NCBI RefSeq assembly: GCF_004000985.1
Contig: NZ_BIMH01000012.1
Span: forward strand, 1-64,000
Origin: Paenibacillus validus NBRC 15382
Lineage (GTDB): Bacteria > Bacillota > Bacilli > Paenibacillales > NBRC-103111
Reading direction: 5' to 3'
Length of the DNA stretch: 64,000 nt
Shown: positions 8,586-18,927 of the stretch, piece after piece
Layout of the letters: each line of letters starts with the position of its first letter
Position numbering within the stretch: the stretch's first letter is position 1
Program-made: the position numbers and the translations under genes
The notes under the pieces: model-generated
What the model saw: the letters and a program-made list of their open reading frames with translations, nothing else
What the model was told of the DNA's origin: nothing
Databases searched by the model: none

Positions 8586-10772
8586 TCAATGCGTAGTGGG
8601 AATTTGGGCATTTCCGGAGCCGAATACGGCTTGCTCCAGCAGCTCCGCGATATCTCTGGCTTTCACTCGGGATTCGACCTCCTTCATCTTCGTCCCGTCC
8701 TCCATCATTGTTAAGCAGTACGGACACGCGCTGCTGATGACCGTCGGGTTCGTGCGAAGCGCCTGCTCCGTCCGGGCCGCGTTGACACGCTTGCCGGACG
8801 TCTCTTCCATCCACATCATCCCGCCGCCGGCGCCGCAGCACATCCCGTTCTCGCGGGTGCGCTCCATCTCGACGAGCTCCACCCCGGGAATCGCCCGCAG
8901 TACGCTGCGCGGCTGATCGTACACGTTGTTGTAGCGCCCAAGGTAACACGAATCGTGGTAGGTGACGCGCTCCTTCAGCTCATGCTGCGGCTTCAGCCGG
9001 CCGGTGCGGACCAGTTCGTCGAGCAGCTCCGAATGATGCTGCACCTCCACGCCCTCCAGGCCGAAGTCCGGATACTCGTGCTTGAGCGTGTTGAACGTAT
9101 GCGGACAGGCGGTGACGATTTTCTTGACGCCGTATTTCTCGAATGCTGCGATATTTTCAGCGCACAGCTGCTGGAACAACATTTCGTTGCCGAGTCTGCG
9201 CGGCGTGTCGCCGGAGTTTTTCTCTTCATTGCCGAGAATCGCGAAGCTGACGCCAGCCTCATGCAGCAGCCGGACGAAGGCGCGGGAAACTTTACGGCTG
9301 CGCAGGTCGTACGAACCCATCGACCCGACGAAGAACAAATAGTCGAAGGCCGGGTTTTCCTTCACCGTCGGCACCGCCAGCCCTTCGATTTCGCCGGTCC
9401 ATTTGCTCCGGTCGCTGCGGCTGAGACCCCACGGATTGCCTTGGCGTTCAATGTTTTGCATCGCGCGCTGCCCTTCATGCGGCATGCTGCCCTGCATCAG
9501 GACCAGGTGCCTGCGCAGGTCGACGATCTTGTCGACATGCTCGTTGCCGACCGGGCATTGGTCCTCGCAGTTGCGGCACGTCGTACAGGACCAAATTTCG
9601 TCCTCCGTCATCACATCGCCGATCAGCTCCACTTCCGTCGCCGATTTCCCGGTTTGCGTCTTCCACGAAGCCTGCTGCCACTGCAGTGTAGGGCGAATAT
9701 CGGTTACAACGTCGTCACCCGCTCTCCAGCCGACGCCTTGATCGTCCATCGCAGTCATCATATGAGCGCCCGCGGACGAGCCAGCTGGCCCGGTAAAGGC
9801 GAATTCCGGCACCCAGGGCGACTTGGACGTCACGGCCGCGCCCTTCTCTACGAGATGGTCCCGCAGCTTCACGATCAGATGCATCGGCGACAGCGTCTTG
9901 CCGGTGTTCGACGCCGGGCATACGTTCGTACAGCGTCCGCATTCGACGCATGCATAGAAGTCAAGCATCTGCTTCTGCGTGAAATCTTCGATCCTGCCGA
10001 CGCCGAACGATTCGGCCTCCTCGTTCTCGAGATCCAGCTTCTTCAAGCGGCCGACCGGCTCCTGGCGCCGGAACCAGATGTTGACCGGGGCCGTCATGAT
10101 ATGAAAGTGCTTCGATTGCGGCACATAGACCAGAAAGGCGAGCAGAATGAGCAGGTGAAGCCACCAGCCGGCGTAAAAGGCGGCCTTCGCCGCACCGGCG
10201 GACAAGCCGACGAACGATGCGGCGATCGCGGACGAAATCGGAGCGTAGGCGCTTGCCGGATGCCCGAGCCATACGCGTTCGAACGCAAGCGACAGCAGAA
10301 CCGAGAGCATCAGGCCGAGGATGAAGAAGAGGACGAGGCTCGGCTTCCATCCCTTTTTCAACCGGGGCAGCTTCTCGGCATACCGGCGGAACGCCGCATA
10401 CCCCATCGCGATCAGGATCGAGAAGACAGTCGCCTCCTGCAGCAGGCTGAACGCGTCGTAGCCCGGGATCGGCAGATTCTTTCCCCCGGTCAGTCCCTTA
10501 AAGATCAGTTCCAAAGCCCCGAATTGCAGGATGATGAAGCCGTAGAAGATGACGAGATGCATGACGCCGCTTTTCCTGTCTTTCAGCAGCTTGGTTTGCC
10601 CGAAAATCTCGGCCATGAACGCCCCGGGCTTCTCGCGGCCCTGCCTTCTGAAATCGGCAGGCTGCCCGAGCTTCATATACAAATAACGGCGGTACACGGC
10701 TTTGCCGAACAAAAGGACGCCGTATCCGGTTACGGCCACAAACAACAGCGCGTTCACGATCTGCCACATCAT
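8586..10772 (-). CDS. fadF: Membrane (Fe-S) oxidoreductase, FadF/YwjF type
   Basis: The N-terminal 250 residues form about five or six hydrophobic membrane segments of the nitrate-reductase-gamma type. They are followed by two 4Fe-4S cluster motifs, CVECGRCTNVCP and CTTCRNCEDQCP, and two CCG domains of the heterodisulfide reductase type, the second containing YHDSCYLGRYN and GMCCGAGGGMMW. Bacillus YwjF (FadF) has this architecture and sits in the FadR regulon; the inferred role is to carry electrons from electron transfer flavoprotein to the membrane quinone pool, replacing ETF-quinone oxidoreductase. The tandem ATG at 10772 follows AAGGAAGG and is preferred over an upstream TTG at 10793. It is the first gene of the minus-strand operon, so expression would respond to the sites in the fadR intergenic region. 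Confidence 0.88.
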   Translation of the reverse strand: MMWQIVNALLFVAVTGYGVLLFGKAVYRRYLYMKLGQPADFRRQGREKPGAFMAEIFGQTKLLKDRKSGVMHLVIFYGFIILQFGALELIFKGLTGGKNLPIPGYDAFSLLQEATVFSILIAMGYAAFRRYAEKLPRLKKGWKPSLVLFFILGLMLSVLLSLAFERVWLGHPASAYAPISSAIAASFVGLSAGAAKAAFYAGWWLHLLILLAFLVYVPQSKHFHIMTAPVNIWFRRQEPVGRLKKLDLENEEAESFGVGRIEDFTQKQMLDFYACVECGRCTNVCPASNTGKTLSPMHLIVKLRDHLVEKGAAVTSKSPWVPEFAFTGPAGSSAGAHMMTAMDDQGVGWRAGDDVVTDIRPTLQWQQASWKTQTGKSATEVELIGDVMTEDEIWSCTTCRNCEDQCPVGNEHVDKIVDLRRHLVLMQGSMPHEGQRAMQNIERQGNPWGLSRSDRSKWTGEIEGLAVPTVKENPAFDYLFFVGSMGSYDLRSRKVSRAFVRLLHEAGVSFAILGNEEKNSGDTPRRLGNEMLFQQLCAENIAAFEKYGVKKIVTACPHTFNTLKHEYPDFGLEGVEVQHHSELLDELVRTGRLKPQHELKERVTYHDSCYLGRYNNVYDQPRSVLRAIPGVELVEMERTRENGMCCGAGGGMMWMEETSGKRVNAARTEQALRTNPTVISSACPYCLTMMEDGTKMKEVESRVKARDIAELLEQAVFGSGNAQIPTTH

Positions 10773-10799
10773 CTCGCCCGACCTTCCTTTCAACTGATT

Positions 10800-10813
10800 T
10801 GGAAGCGGTTACA
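10800..10813. promoter_or_regulatory. Candidate cre (CcpA) site
   Basis: TGGAAGCGGTTACA matches the catabolite-responsive element consensus TGWAANCGNTNWCA at 13 of 14 positions. It lies 28 bases upstream of the oxidoreductase start, probably in its 5' leader or promoter, so CcpA bound here would repress the beta-oxidation operon when glucose is present. CcpA control of fatty acid degradation genes is known in Bacillus; the site itself is a sequence match only. Confidence 0.55.
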
Positions 10814-10848
10814 AACAGGTTTCATAAAAATCTTACGAGTGAAATACG

Positions 10849-10877
10849 TTGACAATAAGTACCGTTTCTCATAAGAT
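10849..10877 (+). promoter_or_regulatory. fadR-etfBA promoter
   Basis: A TTGACA -35 box (10849-10854) and a TAAGAT -10 box (10872-10877) are separated by exactly 17 bases, predicting transcription start near 10884. The FadR box begins at that point. The layout fits a housekeeping promoter repressed by its own product. Confidence 0.65.
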
Positions 10878-10884
10878 TAGGATA

Positions 10885-10904
10885 ATGAATGAGTATTCAT
10901 TCAG
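10885..10904. promoter_or_regulatory. FadR operator (FadR box)
   Basis: The core TGAATGAGTATTCATTCA (10886-10903) has two 7-base arms, TGAATGA and TCATTCA, around a GTAT centre, and agrees with the FadR box of Bacillus, TGAATGANTANTCATTCA. It overlaps the predicted transcription start of fadR. Long-chain acyl-CoA releases FadR in Bacillus, so this site should autoregulate fadR-etfB-etfA and, being 92 bases from the divergent fadF gene, probably the other operon too. Confidence 0.9.
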
Positions 10905-10935
10905 TTATTTGAATCTTAACATCGGGGTGCCCGAA

Positions 10936-11520
10936 ATGACAAGTAGGAAAAAAGAAAAATATCATTTTATTTTGGACGCCGCCTTGAAAGTGATTGCCGA
11001 GAACGGGTACCACAACGCACAAGTATCGCGGATCGCCAAGGAAGCCGGGGTCGCAGACGGGACGATTTATTTGTACTTCAAAAATAAGGAGGACATCCTT
11101 ATTTCGCTGTTCCGGGACCGGCTCGGAGACCTCGTACAGCTGTTTCACGACAGCATTCAGGAAACCGATTCCGCGGATGAAGCGCTTCGCAAAATATGCG
11201 AAATTCACTTCACCCAGCTGGAGACGAACGTCAACCTGGCCTACGTGACCCAAATCGAGCTCCGGCAAAGTTCGATTGAGCTGCGCAAGGCGATCGGCGA
11301 AGTCGTGAAGACGTACATCGAGCTCATTGAGAAGGTGCTGCGGCAGGGCATCGACGCCGGCTTGTTCCGTGCCGATCTGGATGTGAAGCTGACCCGGCTG
11401 CTGGTGTTCGGCGCCATGGACGAGGTCGTCACGTCCTGGCTCATCTCCGGCCGCAAATATACGCTCGCGTCGCAGGTCGACAAAACCGTCGATTTTTTCA
11501 TCAGAGGCTTGAAAGCATAG
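10936..11520 (+). CDS. fadR: TetR-family fatty acid degradation repressor FadR
   Basis: A 194-residue TetR/AcrR regulator. The N-terminal helix-turn-helix covers about residues 10-55 and includes VSRIAKEAGVADGTIYLYFK, very similar to FadR (YsiA) of Bacillus subtilis, which represses beta-oxidation genes until it binds long-chain acyl-CoA. The rest is the ligand-binding domain, which keeps the TQIELRQS segment near residue 98. I place the start at the ATG at 10936, which has GGGGTG eight bases upstream and begins the conserved part; the upstream in-frame Met codons lie in or beside the FadR box. It is the first gene of fadR-etfB-etfA and diverges from the main degradation operon. Confidence 0.93.
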   Translation: MTSRKKEKYHFILDAALKVIAENGYHNAQVSRIAKEAGVADGTIYLYFKNKEDILISLFRDRLGDLVQLFHDSIQETDSADEALRKICEIHFTQLETNVNLAYVTQIELRQSSIELRKAIGEVVKTYIELIEKVLRQGIDAGLFRADLDVKLTRLLVFGAMDEVVTSWLISGRKYTLASQVDKTVDFFIRGLKA

Positions 11521-11553
11521 GTTCTCTATATTGTATGGGGAGGGGCAGTACAC

Positions 11554-12321
11554 ATGAACATTTATGTGCTGATGAAGCAGACGTTTGACACGGAGGAAAA
11601 GATCGTGATCGCGAACGGCGCCGTATCCGAGGACGGCGCGAAGTTTATCATCAACCCTTACGACGAGTACGCAGTGGAGGAAGCGATCCGCCAGAAGGAA
11701 CGGCACGGCGGCGTCATTACGGTCGTCTCCGCAGGACCGGAGCGGACCGCCGAAGCGCTGCGGACCGCCTTGGCGATGGGCGCGGACGAAGCCGTGCTCA
11801 TCACGGACGACCGGCTCTCCGGGGACGAGTATGCCGTATCCAGGGCGCTGGCCGCTTATCTCGGGCAGCAGCCCGCAGACCTCGTACTCGGCGGCAACTT
11901 CTCGGTCGATACGGGCGCCGGTCAAGTCGCGGTTCGCGTCGCCCGGCTGCTGAACCTCGCGCATACGTCCTCGATCACGAAGCTGGACATCGCAGACGGG
12001 CGCGCCACCGTACTGCGCGACGCCGAGGGCGATACCGAGACGCTCGAAGTGACCCTCCCCGCCCTGTTTACCGCGCAGCAAGGCTTGAACGAACCGCGGT
12101 ATCCGTCCCTGCCCGGCATCATGAAGGCAAAGAAGAAGCCGTTCCGGCAGCTGACTCTGGACGATCTCGGTTTGAGCGAGGCGGACATCGCGCCCCGGAC
12201 GGTGCGCGAGTCGCTCTCGCTGCCGCCGGCGCGCCAGGCGGGTCAGCTGCTGTCCGGCGATCCGCAGCAGCAAGCCGCCCAACTCGTGCATCTGCTTCGT
12301 ACGGAGGCGAAGGCGCTTTAA
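11554..12321 (+). CDS. etfB: Electron transfer flavoprotein beta subunit
   Basis: The smaller ETF subunit, which with EtfA accepts electrons from acyl-CoA dehydrogenase. The N-terminus MNIYVLMKQTFDTEEKI and the segment around GGVITVVSAGPERTAEALRTALAMGADEAV (about residues 50-80) are typical of the adenine-nucleotide alpha-hydrolase-like fold of ETF-beta. The 255-residue length is normal. It starts 33 bases after fadR with a GGGGAGGGG ribosome binding site and is followed by etfA, the same order as lcfA-fadR-fadB-etfB-etfA of Bacillus minus lcfA and fadB. Control through the FadR box is inferred from operon position. Confidence 0.94.
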   Translation: MNIYVLMKQTFDTEEKIVIANGAVSEDGAKFIINPYDEYAVEEAIRQKERHGGVITVVSAGPERTAEALRTALAMGADEAVLITDDRLSGDEYAVSRALAAYLGQQPADLVLGGNFSVDTGAGQVAVRVARLLNLAHTSSITKLDIADGRATVLRDAEGDTETLEVTLPALFTAQQGLNEPRYPSLPGIMKAKKKPFRQLTLDDLGLSEADIAPRTVRESLSLPPARQAGQLLSGDPQQQAAQLVHLLRTEAKAL

Positions 12322-12363
12322 TCGAAGCGCCCGACATTACGCATACCAAGGAGGGTTCACCCT

Positions 12364-13341
12364 ATGAGCCAAACGTATATGATCGTCGCGGAAGTACGAG
12401 GCGGCAAGCTTCGTCAAGTCTCATTGGAAACGCTTCACGCCGCCGCTCTGGCCAAAAGCGAGGGCGACCGCATCACAGCCGTCCTGATCGGCCATCAGCT
12501 AGCCGAATTCGCGCAGGAGCTGTCCGGATACGGCGTCGATCAGGTCGTGACCGCGGATCACGCCGGGCTCGCGCACTACAACCCGGACACGTATTTCGCG
12601 GCTTTATCGGAGATGATCGACGCCGTTCAGCCGTGCGCCGTCTTCTTCGGGCATACCTCGACAGGCCGGGATTTGGCTCCGCAAGTCGCCGCCCTGCTCG
12701 GCGCCGGACAAATATCAGATGTGATCGCCCTGGAGAAGGACAGCTCCGGGCTGGTGTTCACACGGCCCCTGTATGCAGGCAAGGCGTTCGAGAAGAAGCG
12801 GTTCACGCAAGGACCGTTCGTCGTCACGATCCGGCCCAACAACATCTCCGCCGCCGCAGCTGTGCCCGGCTCGCAGGCCGAAATCGTGCAAGCCGCTTAC
12901 GTCCCTGCCGCCGATCTTCGCTCCGTCGTGAAGGACGTGGTGCATAAAGCTTCGGGCAAGGTCGATTTGACCGAAGCGAAAATCGTCGTCTCCGGCGGCC
13001 GCGGCGTCAAAAGCCAGGACGGCTTCAAGCCGCTCGAGCAGCTGGCTGAAGTGCTGAACGCCGCCGTTGGCGCTTCCCGCGGCGCATGCGACGCGGGATA
13101 CTGCGACTATGCGCTGCAGATCGGCCAAACCGGCAAAGTGGTGACCCCGGAAATTTACATCGCCTGCGGCATCAGCGGCGCCATCCAGCATTTGGCCGGC
13201 ATGAGCCAATCGCGCATCATCATTGCCATTAACAAAGATCCCGACGCACCGATCTTCCAAGTGGCCGATTACGGTATCGTCGGCGACCTGTTCGAGGTCG
13301 TGCCGCTCCTGACCGAGGAGTTCAAGAAAGCTTTGGCCTGA
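12364..13341 (+). CDS. etfA: Electron transfer flavoprotein alpha subunit
   Basis: The FAD-carrying ETF subunit of 325 residues. The C-terminal FAD-binding domain is clear: [13 protein letters not shown] (about 219-231), then the conserved run through [27 protein letters not shown] and [13 protein letters not shown] (about 247-285). These are the classic ETF-alpha signature elements. The ATG follows AAGGAGG. With EtfB it passes electrons from FadE to the membrane, presumably through the Fe-S oxidoreductase encoded on the other side of the promoter. A 13-bp hairpin follows the stop codon. Confidence 0.95.
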   Translation: MSQTYMIVAEVRGGKLRQVSLETLHAAALAKSEGDRITAVLIGHQLAEFAQELSGYGVDQVVTADHAGLAHYNPDTYFAALSEMIDAVQPCAVFFGHTSTGRDLAPQVAALLGAGQISDVIALEKDSSGLVFTRPLYAGKAFEKKRFTQGPFVVTIRPNNISAAAAVPGSQAEIVQAAYVPAADLRSVVKDVVHKASGKVDLTEAKIVVSGGRGVKSQDGFKPLEQLAEVLNAAVGASRGACDAGYCDYALQIGQTGKVVTPEIYIACGISGAIQHLAGMSQSRIIIAINKDPDAPIFQVADYGIVGDLFEVVPLLTEEFKKALA

Positions 13342-13350
13342 CATCAACAA

Positions 13351-13382
13351 GAGCACCCTGACCATACGAGGTCAGGGTGCTC
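13351..13382. terminator. Hairpin between convergent etfA and glpP
   Basis: GAGCACCCTGACC and its exact reverse complement form a 13-bp stem with a 6-base ATACGA loop, nine bases after the etfA stop and before the convergent glpP stop. There is no good T-run on either side, so it may end transcription inefficiently or act mainly as a 3' mRNA stabiliser for both operons. Confidence 0.65.
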
Positions 13383-13407
13383 CACGAAACTTTCAACTCT
13401 TATGAGG

Positions 13408-13944
13408 TTACCACAATTCCGCCCTGCTGGTGGATACGGCAATCGCGCCGGCCTGGAATAAGGTGGCTACGTCCTCTTTCTTCTCAACGAACCCGCCAAG
13501 AATAATATCCACACCCGTTTCTTTCTTTACGGTTTCCAGCTTCGGATAAGAGAAGCTGGGGAGGATTTCAATATAGTCCGGCTTCACTTGCGCCGCAGCA
13601 TGAATAATCGTTCTTATGGAATGAGAATCGATCAGAAAGCCCCGCTGAATGGCGCTCAACCCGTATTTCTTCGCATGAATCAAGGAAGAGGTTCTCGTAC
13701 TGATCACGCCATCGATCTTGATCACTTTGGACAGAAAATGAATGGATGCCTCATCTTCCTTGATGCCTTTGACCATATCCAGATGGAGATAAATTTTCTT
13801 TTTCGCTCTTTTGACGCTTTCGACGATGCCTTGCAGCTGGATGAGCTCGCCTTCAAGCAGGAAAATCACATCTTGGGGCGCAGCGAGCGCCATTTCCAGC
13901 TCTTTAAAATTTCTTACGGCCGGTATAACCATATTTTTGATCAT
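13408..13944 (-). CDS. glpP: Glycerol uptake operon antiterminator
   Basis: A 178-residue GlpP. In Bacillus this protein binds glycerol-3-phosphate and the leader of glp mRNA, preventing termination and stabilising the transcript. The N-terminal FKELEMALAAPQDVIFLLEGE, the IYLHLDMVKGIKEDEASIHFL segment (about 71-91) and the C-terminal VDIILGGFVEKKEDV loop of the TIM-barrel fold are visible. The ATG follows GTGGAGGACGCGTT. It is the last gene of glpD-glpK-glpP, whereas in Bacillus subtilis glpP comes first, before glpFK. A matching leader terminator lies upstream of glpD. Confidence 0.93.
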   Translation of the reverse strand: MIKNMVIPAVRNFKELEMALAAPQDVIFLLEGELIQLQGIVESVKRAKKKIYLHLDMVKGIKEDEASIHFLSKVIKIDGVISTRTSSLIHAKKYGLSAIQRGFLIDSHSIRTIIHAAAQVKPDYIEILPSFSYPKLETVKKETGVDIILGGFVEKKEDVATLFQAGAIAVSTSRAELW

Positions 13945-13990
13945 AACGCGTCCTCCACGTCCAGCTTATCTTCCTGACGTATGGATGGTG

Positions 13991-15508
<1,518 letters not shown>

Positions 15509-15622
15509 TTATGTCTTGCTCCTGTCAAAGCACCCGTCATTTGCACGGCGTTGCATCCGGGAACCTGACTCCAGAAGAAATTCTCCGCACCGGCTGGCAC
15601 AATCGTCCCTTATCCATTCCGG

Positions 15623-17320
15623 CTAAATGGCTTTGGAGTAGTTCCGCTTGGTCTCATCGCGAGGCGTGACCGCATCCTGCATCTCTTGTTCCAATTCGCT
15701 CGCGTACCTTGCGGCGGTCTCTTCGTCCCACCCGAACATCATCTTCATGCAATGAACGACCTGGTCCTTATATGCCTTGGCCAGACCCATATGAAACAGG
15801 ACGGCCCCTGACCGCCGAATCAGGAAATCGACCGGTTTTACCGACATTTCCTCCTGTACGGCATACATCAAGCTGAGATACAGGTCGAGAGGCAAACCAT
15901 ACTTCTCCGCCTCGGCCTTGCCATTTCCCGATTTTGCGATCTCCAAAATTTTATCGATATTAGAACCATATAGCTGCGCCAATTTCCGGCCGCTCTCCAA
16001 GCTTAGCCCATATTGAAGCGCAAGTGTAGCCTTTTCTTCAACAAAATGCGCAAAATTCGAAGATCCGCCTACATCGCCGCCGGAGATAGGCAGCGTTTTG
16101 GTCCTGCAGGGTTGAAAGGTAAGCTGATATTCGTGATGAAGGTGCTCCGCAACCAGGTCGACGACCATCTCGGCCATCTTCCGGTAGCCGGTCAGCTTGC
16201 CGCCGGCGATCGTGATCAGCCCGGAGTCCGATTCCCAAATTTCATCTTTCCGTGAAATTTCAGAAGGGTCCTTGCCTTCCTCATAGATTAAAGGCCTTAA
16301 GCCGGCCCAGCTCGATTCAATGTCTTGCTCACGAATGCGCACATCAGGGAACATGTCATTGATGGCCTTGATCAAATAGCTTCGATCTTCCGTGGACATC
16401 TTCGGATGTGCGATATCCCCTTCATAAAAAGTATCCGTCGTCCCCACATAGGTTTTGCCGTTCCGGGGAATGGCAAAGACCATCCGCTTATCGGGAGTGT
16501 CAAAGTATATGGCCTGCTTCAACGGAAACCGGCTTTGATCAATGACGATATGCACGCCCTTCGTCAAGCGCAGCTGCTTCCCTTTTTTGGAATTGTCCTT
16601 CTCGCGCACCGTATCTACCCACGGCCCTGTTGCGTTTACAATCTTTTTGGCAAACAGCTGTATCGTTCTTCCCGACAACCGATCGACAACCTGGGCTCCG
16701 ATTGCCTTGCCGTCCTCATACAAGAACTGCTCGACTTTCGCATAGTTCACAGCGAAAGCACCAAAATCTACCGCGCGTTTAAGGACTTCGATCGTCAGTC
16801 TGGCATCGTCCGTCCGATACTCGACATAATAGCCGCTGCCTTTCAAGCCTTTCTTCTGGAGCAAGGGCTCCCTTTGGAGCGTCTCGCTGACATTCAGCAT
16901 CTTGCGCCGCTCGTTCGGCTTCACGGCGGCTAAGTAATCATAAACCATTAAACCGATCGAGGTTGAAAAAGTGCCGAACGTTCCGCCTTTGTAGATCGGC
17001 AGCAGCATCCACTCCGGCTTCGTCACGTGCGGTCCGTTCTCGTACACGACGGCCCGTTCCTTGCCCACTTCCGCCACCATTTTGACTTCGAAGTTTTTCA
17101 AATAACGCAGTCCGCCATGAACCAGCTTCGTGGAGCGGCTGGATGTTCCCGCGGCGTAATCCTGCATCTCTACCAATGCGACCTTCATCCCCCGGTTAGC
17201 GGCGTCTAAGGCAATACCGCTGCCTGTAATTCCGCCGCCTATCACTAATAAATCCACATGCATACCGTTTATTTGGTCTAATAAGGCGTCACGATCGAGC
17301 CCTGAAAATTTGGATGGCAT
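15623..17320 (-). CDS. glpD: Glycerol-3-phosphate dehydrogenase (FAD)
   Basis: A membrane-associated flavoprotein oxidising glycerol-3-phosphate to dihydroxyacetone phosphate with electrons going to quinone. The FAD loop [19 protein letters not shown] is at about residues 26-44, followed by the Arg/Ser-rich family motif [19 protein letters not shown] (about 56-74). The C-terminal domain of aerobic GlpD is present, giving 565 residues, similar to the Bacillus enzyme. It is the first gene of the glp operon and carries a 136-base leader containing a long terminator hairpin, the expected target of GlpP. Confidence 0.95.
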   Translation of the reverse strand: MPSKFSGLDRDALLDQINGMHVDLLVIGGGITGSGIALDAANRGMKVALVEMQDYAAGTSSRSTKLVHGGLRYLKNFEVKMVAEVGKERAVVYENGPHVTKPEWMLLPIYKGGTFGTFSTSIGLMVYDYLAAVKPNERRKMLNVSETLQREPLLQKKGLKGSGYYVEYRTDDARLTIEVLKRAVDFGAFAVNYAKVEQFLYEDGKAIGAQVVDRLSGRTIQLFAKKIVNATGPWVDTVREKDNSKKGKQLRLTKGVHIVIDQSRFPLKQAIYFDTPDKRMVFAIPRNGKTYVGTTDTFYEGDIAHPKMSTEDRSYLIKAINDMFPDVRIREQDIESSWAGLRPLIYEEGKDPSEISRKDEIWESDSGLITIAGGKLTGYRKMAEMVVDLVAEHLHHEYQLTFQPCRTKTLPISGGDVGGSSNFAHFVEEKATLALQYGLSLESGRKLAQLYGSNIDKILEIAKSGNGKAEAEKYGLPLDLYLSLMYAVQEEMSVKPVDFLIRRSGAVLFHMGLAKAYKDQVVHCMKMMFGWDEETAARYASELEQEMQDAVTPRDETKRNYSKAI

Positions 17321-17367
17321 CTGCTAAAACTCCCTCGCCGTTTGATTTACATGGTTGACGGAAACAC

Positions 17368-17424
17368 AAAAATCCACACCCATTCGTATCCTTATTATGC
17401 CTAAGGATACCAAAAAGTGTGGAT
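17368..17424 (-). terminator. glpD leader terminator, GlpP target
   Basis: Read on the minus strand, ATCCACAC (17417-17424) pairs with GTGTGGAT (17372-17379), enclosing an inner stem GTATCCTTA/TAAGGATAC (17386-17410), and is followed by TTTTTGTGTTT. This is an intrinsic terminator between the promoter and the glpD start, as in the Bacillus glpD leader where GlpP with glycerol-3-phosphate allows read-through. Confidence 0.8.
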
Positions 17425-17462
17425 CTCAACATTCTCCGTCACATTGTATTTACTTGATACTA

Positions 17463-17491
17463 ATCATAGTATTAGATGCAGCCGCTGTCAA
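17463..17491 (-). promoter_or_regulatory. glpDKP promoter
   Basis: On the minus strand TTGACA (17486-17491) and TATGAT (17463-17468) are 17 bases apart, a near-consensus housekeeping promoter. Transcription would begin near 17456 and run through the leader terminator. Confidence 0.8.
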
Positions 17492-17539
17492 GGGAAATGA
17501 TCAGGGGCGTGCCTGGATTCGCCTTTCGTCAAGCGGGCG

Positions 17540-18640
17540 CTACGGCTTGCTCAACCTGCGGACCCATTCCGACAAGCGCTCTTTGCCGTTCACATAAATA
17601 CGCTTCAGCTCCAAAGGCGGCTGCGCCGAAGTGGTCCAGCCTTGCCGGATTGTAAAGGCGTAACGGAACCCGGCCTCCTCCAGCACGGACAACGTGGTCT
17701 TGTTGAATTCGCCGTACGGGTAACAGAAGACGTCGGCCTTCGTCCCGAGCTTCTCCTCAATGAGCCGGCGCGCTTCCGTAATTTCCTCCTTCTGCTTCTC
17801 GGGAGAAAGCTTGGGCAGATGCGGGTGCGTCATGCCGTGCGGCTGAATATCCCAGCCCGACTCGTGCATTTGCTTCACCTGCTCCCAGTTCAGGTAACCG
17901 TCCTGACCTGCGACGCCGGGAGACATGAACAGCGTTGCGGGAAATTGATGCTTCTGCAGCACAGGCATCGCGTGCTCGAAGTTGTCTTCGTAACCGTCAT
18001 CGAACGTCAGCAGCACGGGCTTCGGGGGAGCCGGCTTCTTTTTCTCAAGGATCAGGATAAATTCGGTTAAGGAGAGCGGCGTAAATCCGTGCTCGGCCAA
18101 ATACGACATTTGAGCGGCGAACTTGTCCGGAGCAAGCACCAGCGAATTGCCCGGATCGTGACCGATGCTGTGGTAGTTGAGCACGGGCATGGATACCGTC
18201 TTCTTGTCTAGCGCAGCGGGGAAGGCTTCCGCCTCCGCGTTCGCGGAGGACCCGGCGTACACGACGGCCGTTACAGCCTCACGGCCTTCCGCAGCCGCTT
18301 CCGCCGCGGCTTGGGAGGCCGCCGCGGCCGCAGCCGTCTCGTTGACGCCGGGCGATGGCGCCGGGGCTTCGGGCGGCGACGTTGCCGCAGGCGGCGCATC
18401 GCCGGAAGCGCCAGCATCTGCGGCGTCCGTGTCCGCCGCGGACGCAAGCGCCGCTGCTGCAGAAGGCGGCACAGCCGCATCCGGTTCCGCAGGCGGCAGC
18501 GTCTCCTGCCGGGGCACCGCCGCAGTGAGGGGCGCTTCCCGCCCCGGCGGCGAGCCGGCTGAGGAAGTGCAGCCGGCGGCCCATAAACCGACGCCGGTCA
18601 GGACAGATAGCGATAGAGCGGAAGCCAGCTTACTTTTCAT
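17540..18640 (-). CDS. Polysaccharide deacetylase, lipoprotein
   Basis: A 366-residue secreted lipoprotein with a NodB/CE4 domain. The signal peptide ends in the lipobox WAAGC (about 20-24), followed by about 120 residues rich in Ala, Pro, Glu and Ser that probably span the wall. The catalytic domain starts at MPVLNYHSIG; the metal site is visible as TFDDGYEDNF and HGMTHPHLPKL, and the C-terminal part has DVFCYPYGEFN. These proteins remove acetyl groups from cell-wall or exopolysaccharide amino sugars. I start at the MKSKLASAL methionine (18640) because it begins the signal peptide; the longer frame adds an unlikely Arg-rich leader. It has no obvious operon partner. Confidence 0.9.
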   Translation of the reverse strand: MKSKLASALSLSVLTGVGLWAAGCTSSAGSPPGREAPLTAAVPRQETLPPAEPDAAVPPSAAAALASAADTDAADAGASGDAPPAATSPPEAPAPSPGVNETAAAAAASQAAAEAAAEGREAVTAVVYAGSSANAEAEAFPAALDKKTVSMPVLNYHSIGHDPGNSLVLAPDKFAAQMSYLAEHGFTPLSLTEFILILEKKKPAPPKPVLLTFDDGYEDNFEHAMPVLQKHQFPATLFMSPGVAGQDGYLNWEQVKQMHESGWDIQPHGMTHPHLPKLSPEKQKEEITEARRLIEEKLGTKADVFCYPYGEFNKTTLSVLEEAGFRYAFTIRQGWTTSAQPPLELKRIYVNGKERLSEWVRRLSKP

Positions 18641-18865
18641 ACGAATCCTCCCGCGCAAGAGTAATAAGCGAAGCCGGCAGCCTGTTTGCATGCTGGACAT
18701 TCATGTCATTTTGATCCTCTTAGGTAAGGCTATACGACTCATTCTTACAATATGTATGCGGGCTGTCCGTGTTATTATTTCTCCATCGTCGAATAAATTC
18801 CTTTGCCCGCTTCGAAATCATGAGCTGCTCGGATGACGAACGGCAGCACTTGCGCGCTCACGGCC

Positions 18866-18908
18866 AAAAAGCGGAACGCCGTGCGCCGCAGCGCCCGAAC
18901 ATTCCGCT
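18866..18908 (-). terminator. Terminator after M29 aminopeptidase
   Basis: On the minus strand AGCGGAA (18902-18908) pairs with TTCCGCT (18870-18876), and TTTTT follows directly. It lies 20 bases after the aminopeptidase stop codon. Confidence 0.55.
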
Positions 18909-18927
18909 TCTGACCAGCCTGCCGCAT

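Noticed and set aside
8955-10874. A 639-codon open frame on the plus strand opposite the Fe-S oxidoreductase gene
   Set aside because: It is fully antisense to a well-recognised gene, lacks any family motif and is rich in Arg/His/Gln, the composition produced by the complement of GC-rich codons.
10897-12291. A 464-codon minus-strand frame across fadR and etfB
   Set aside because: It runs opposite two clear genes and through the FadR region.
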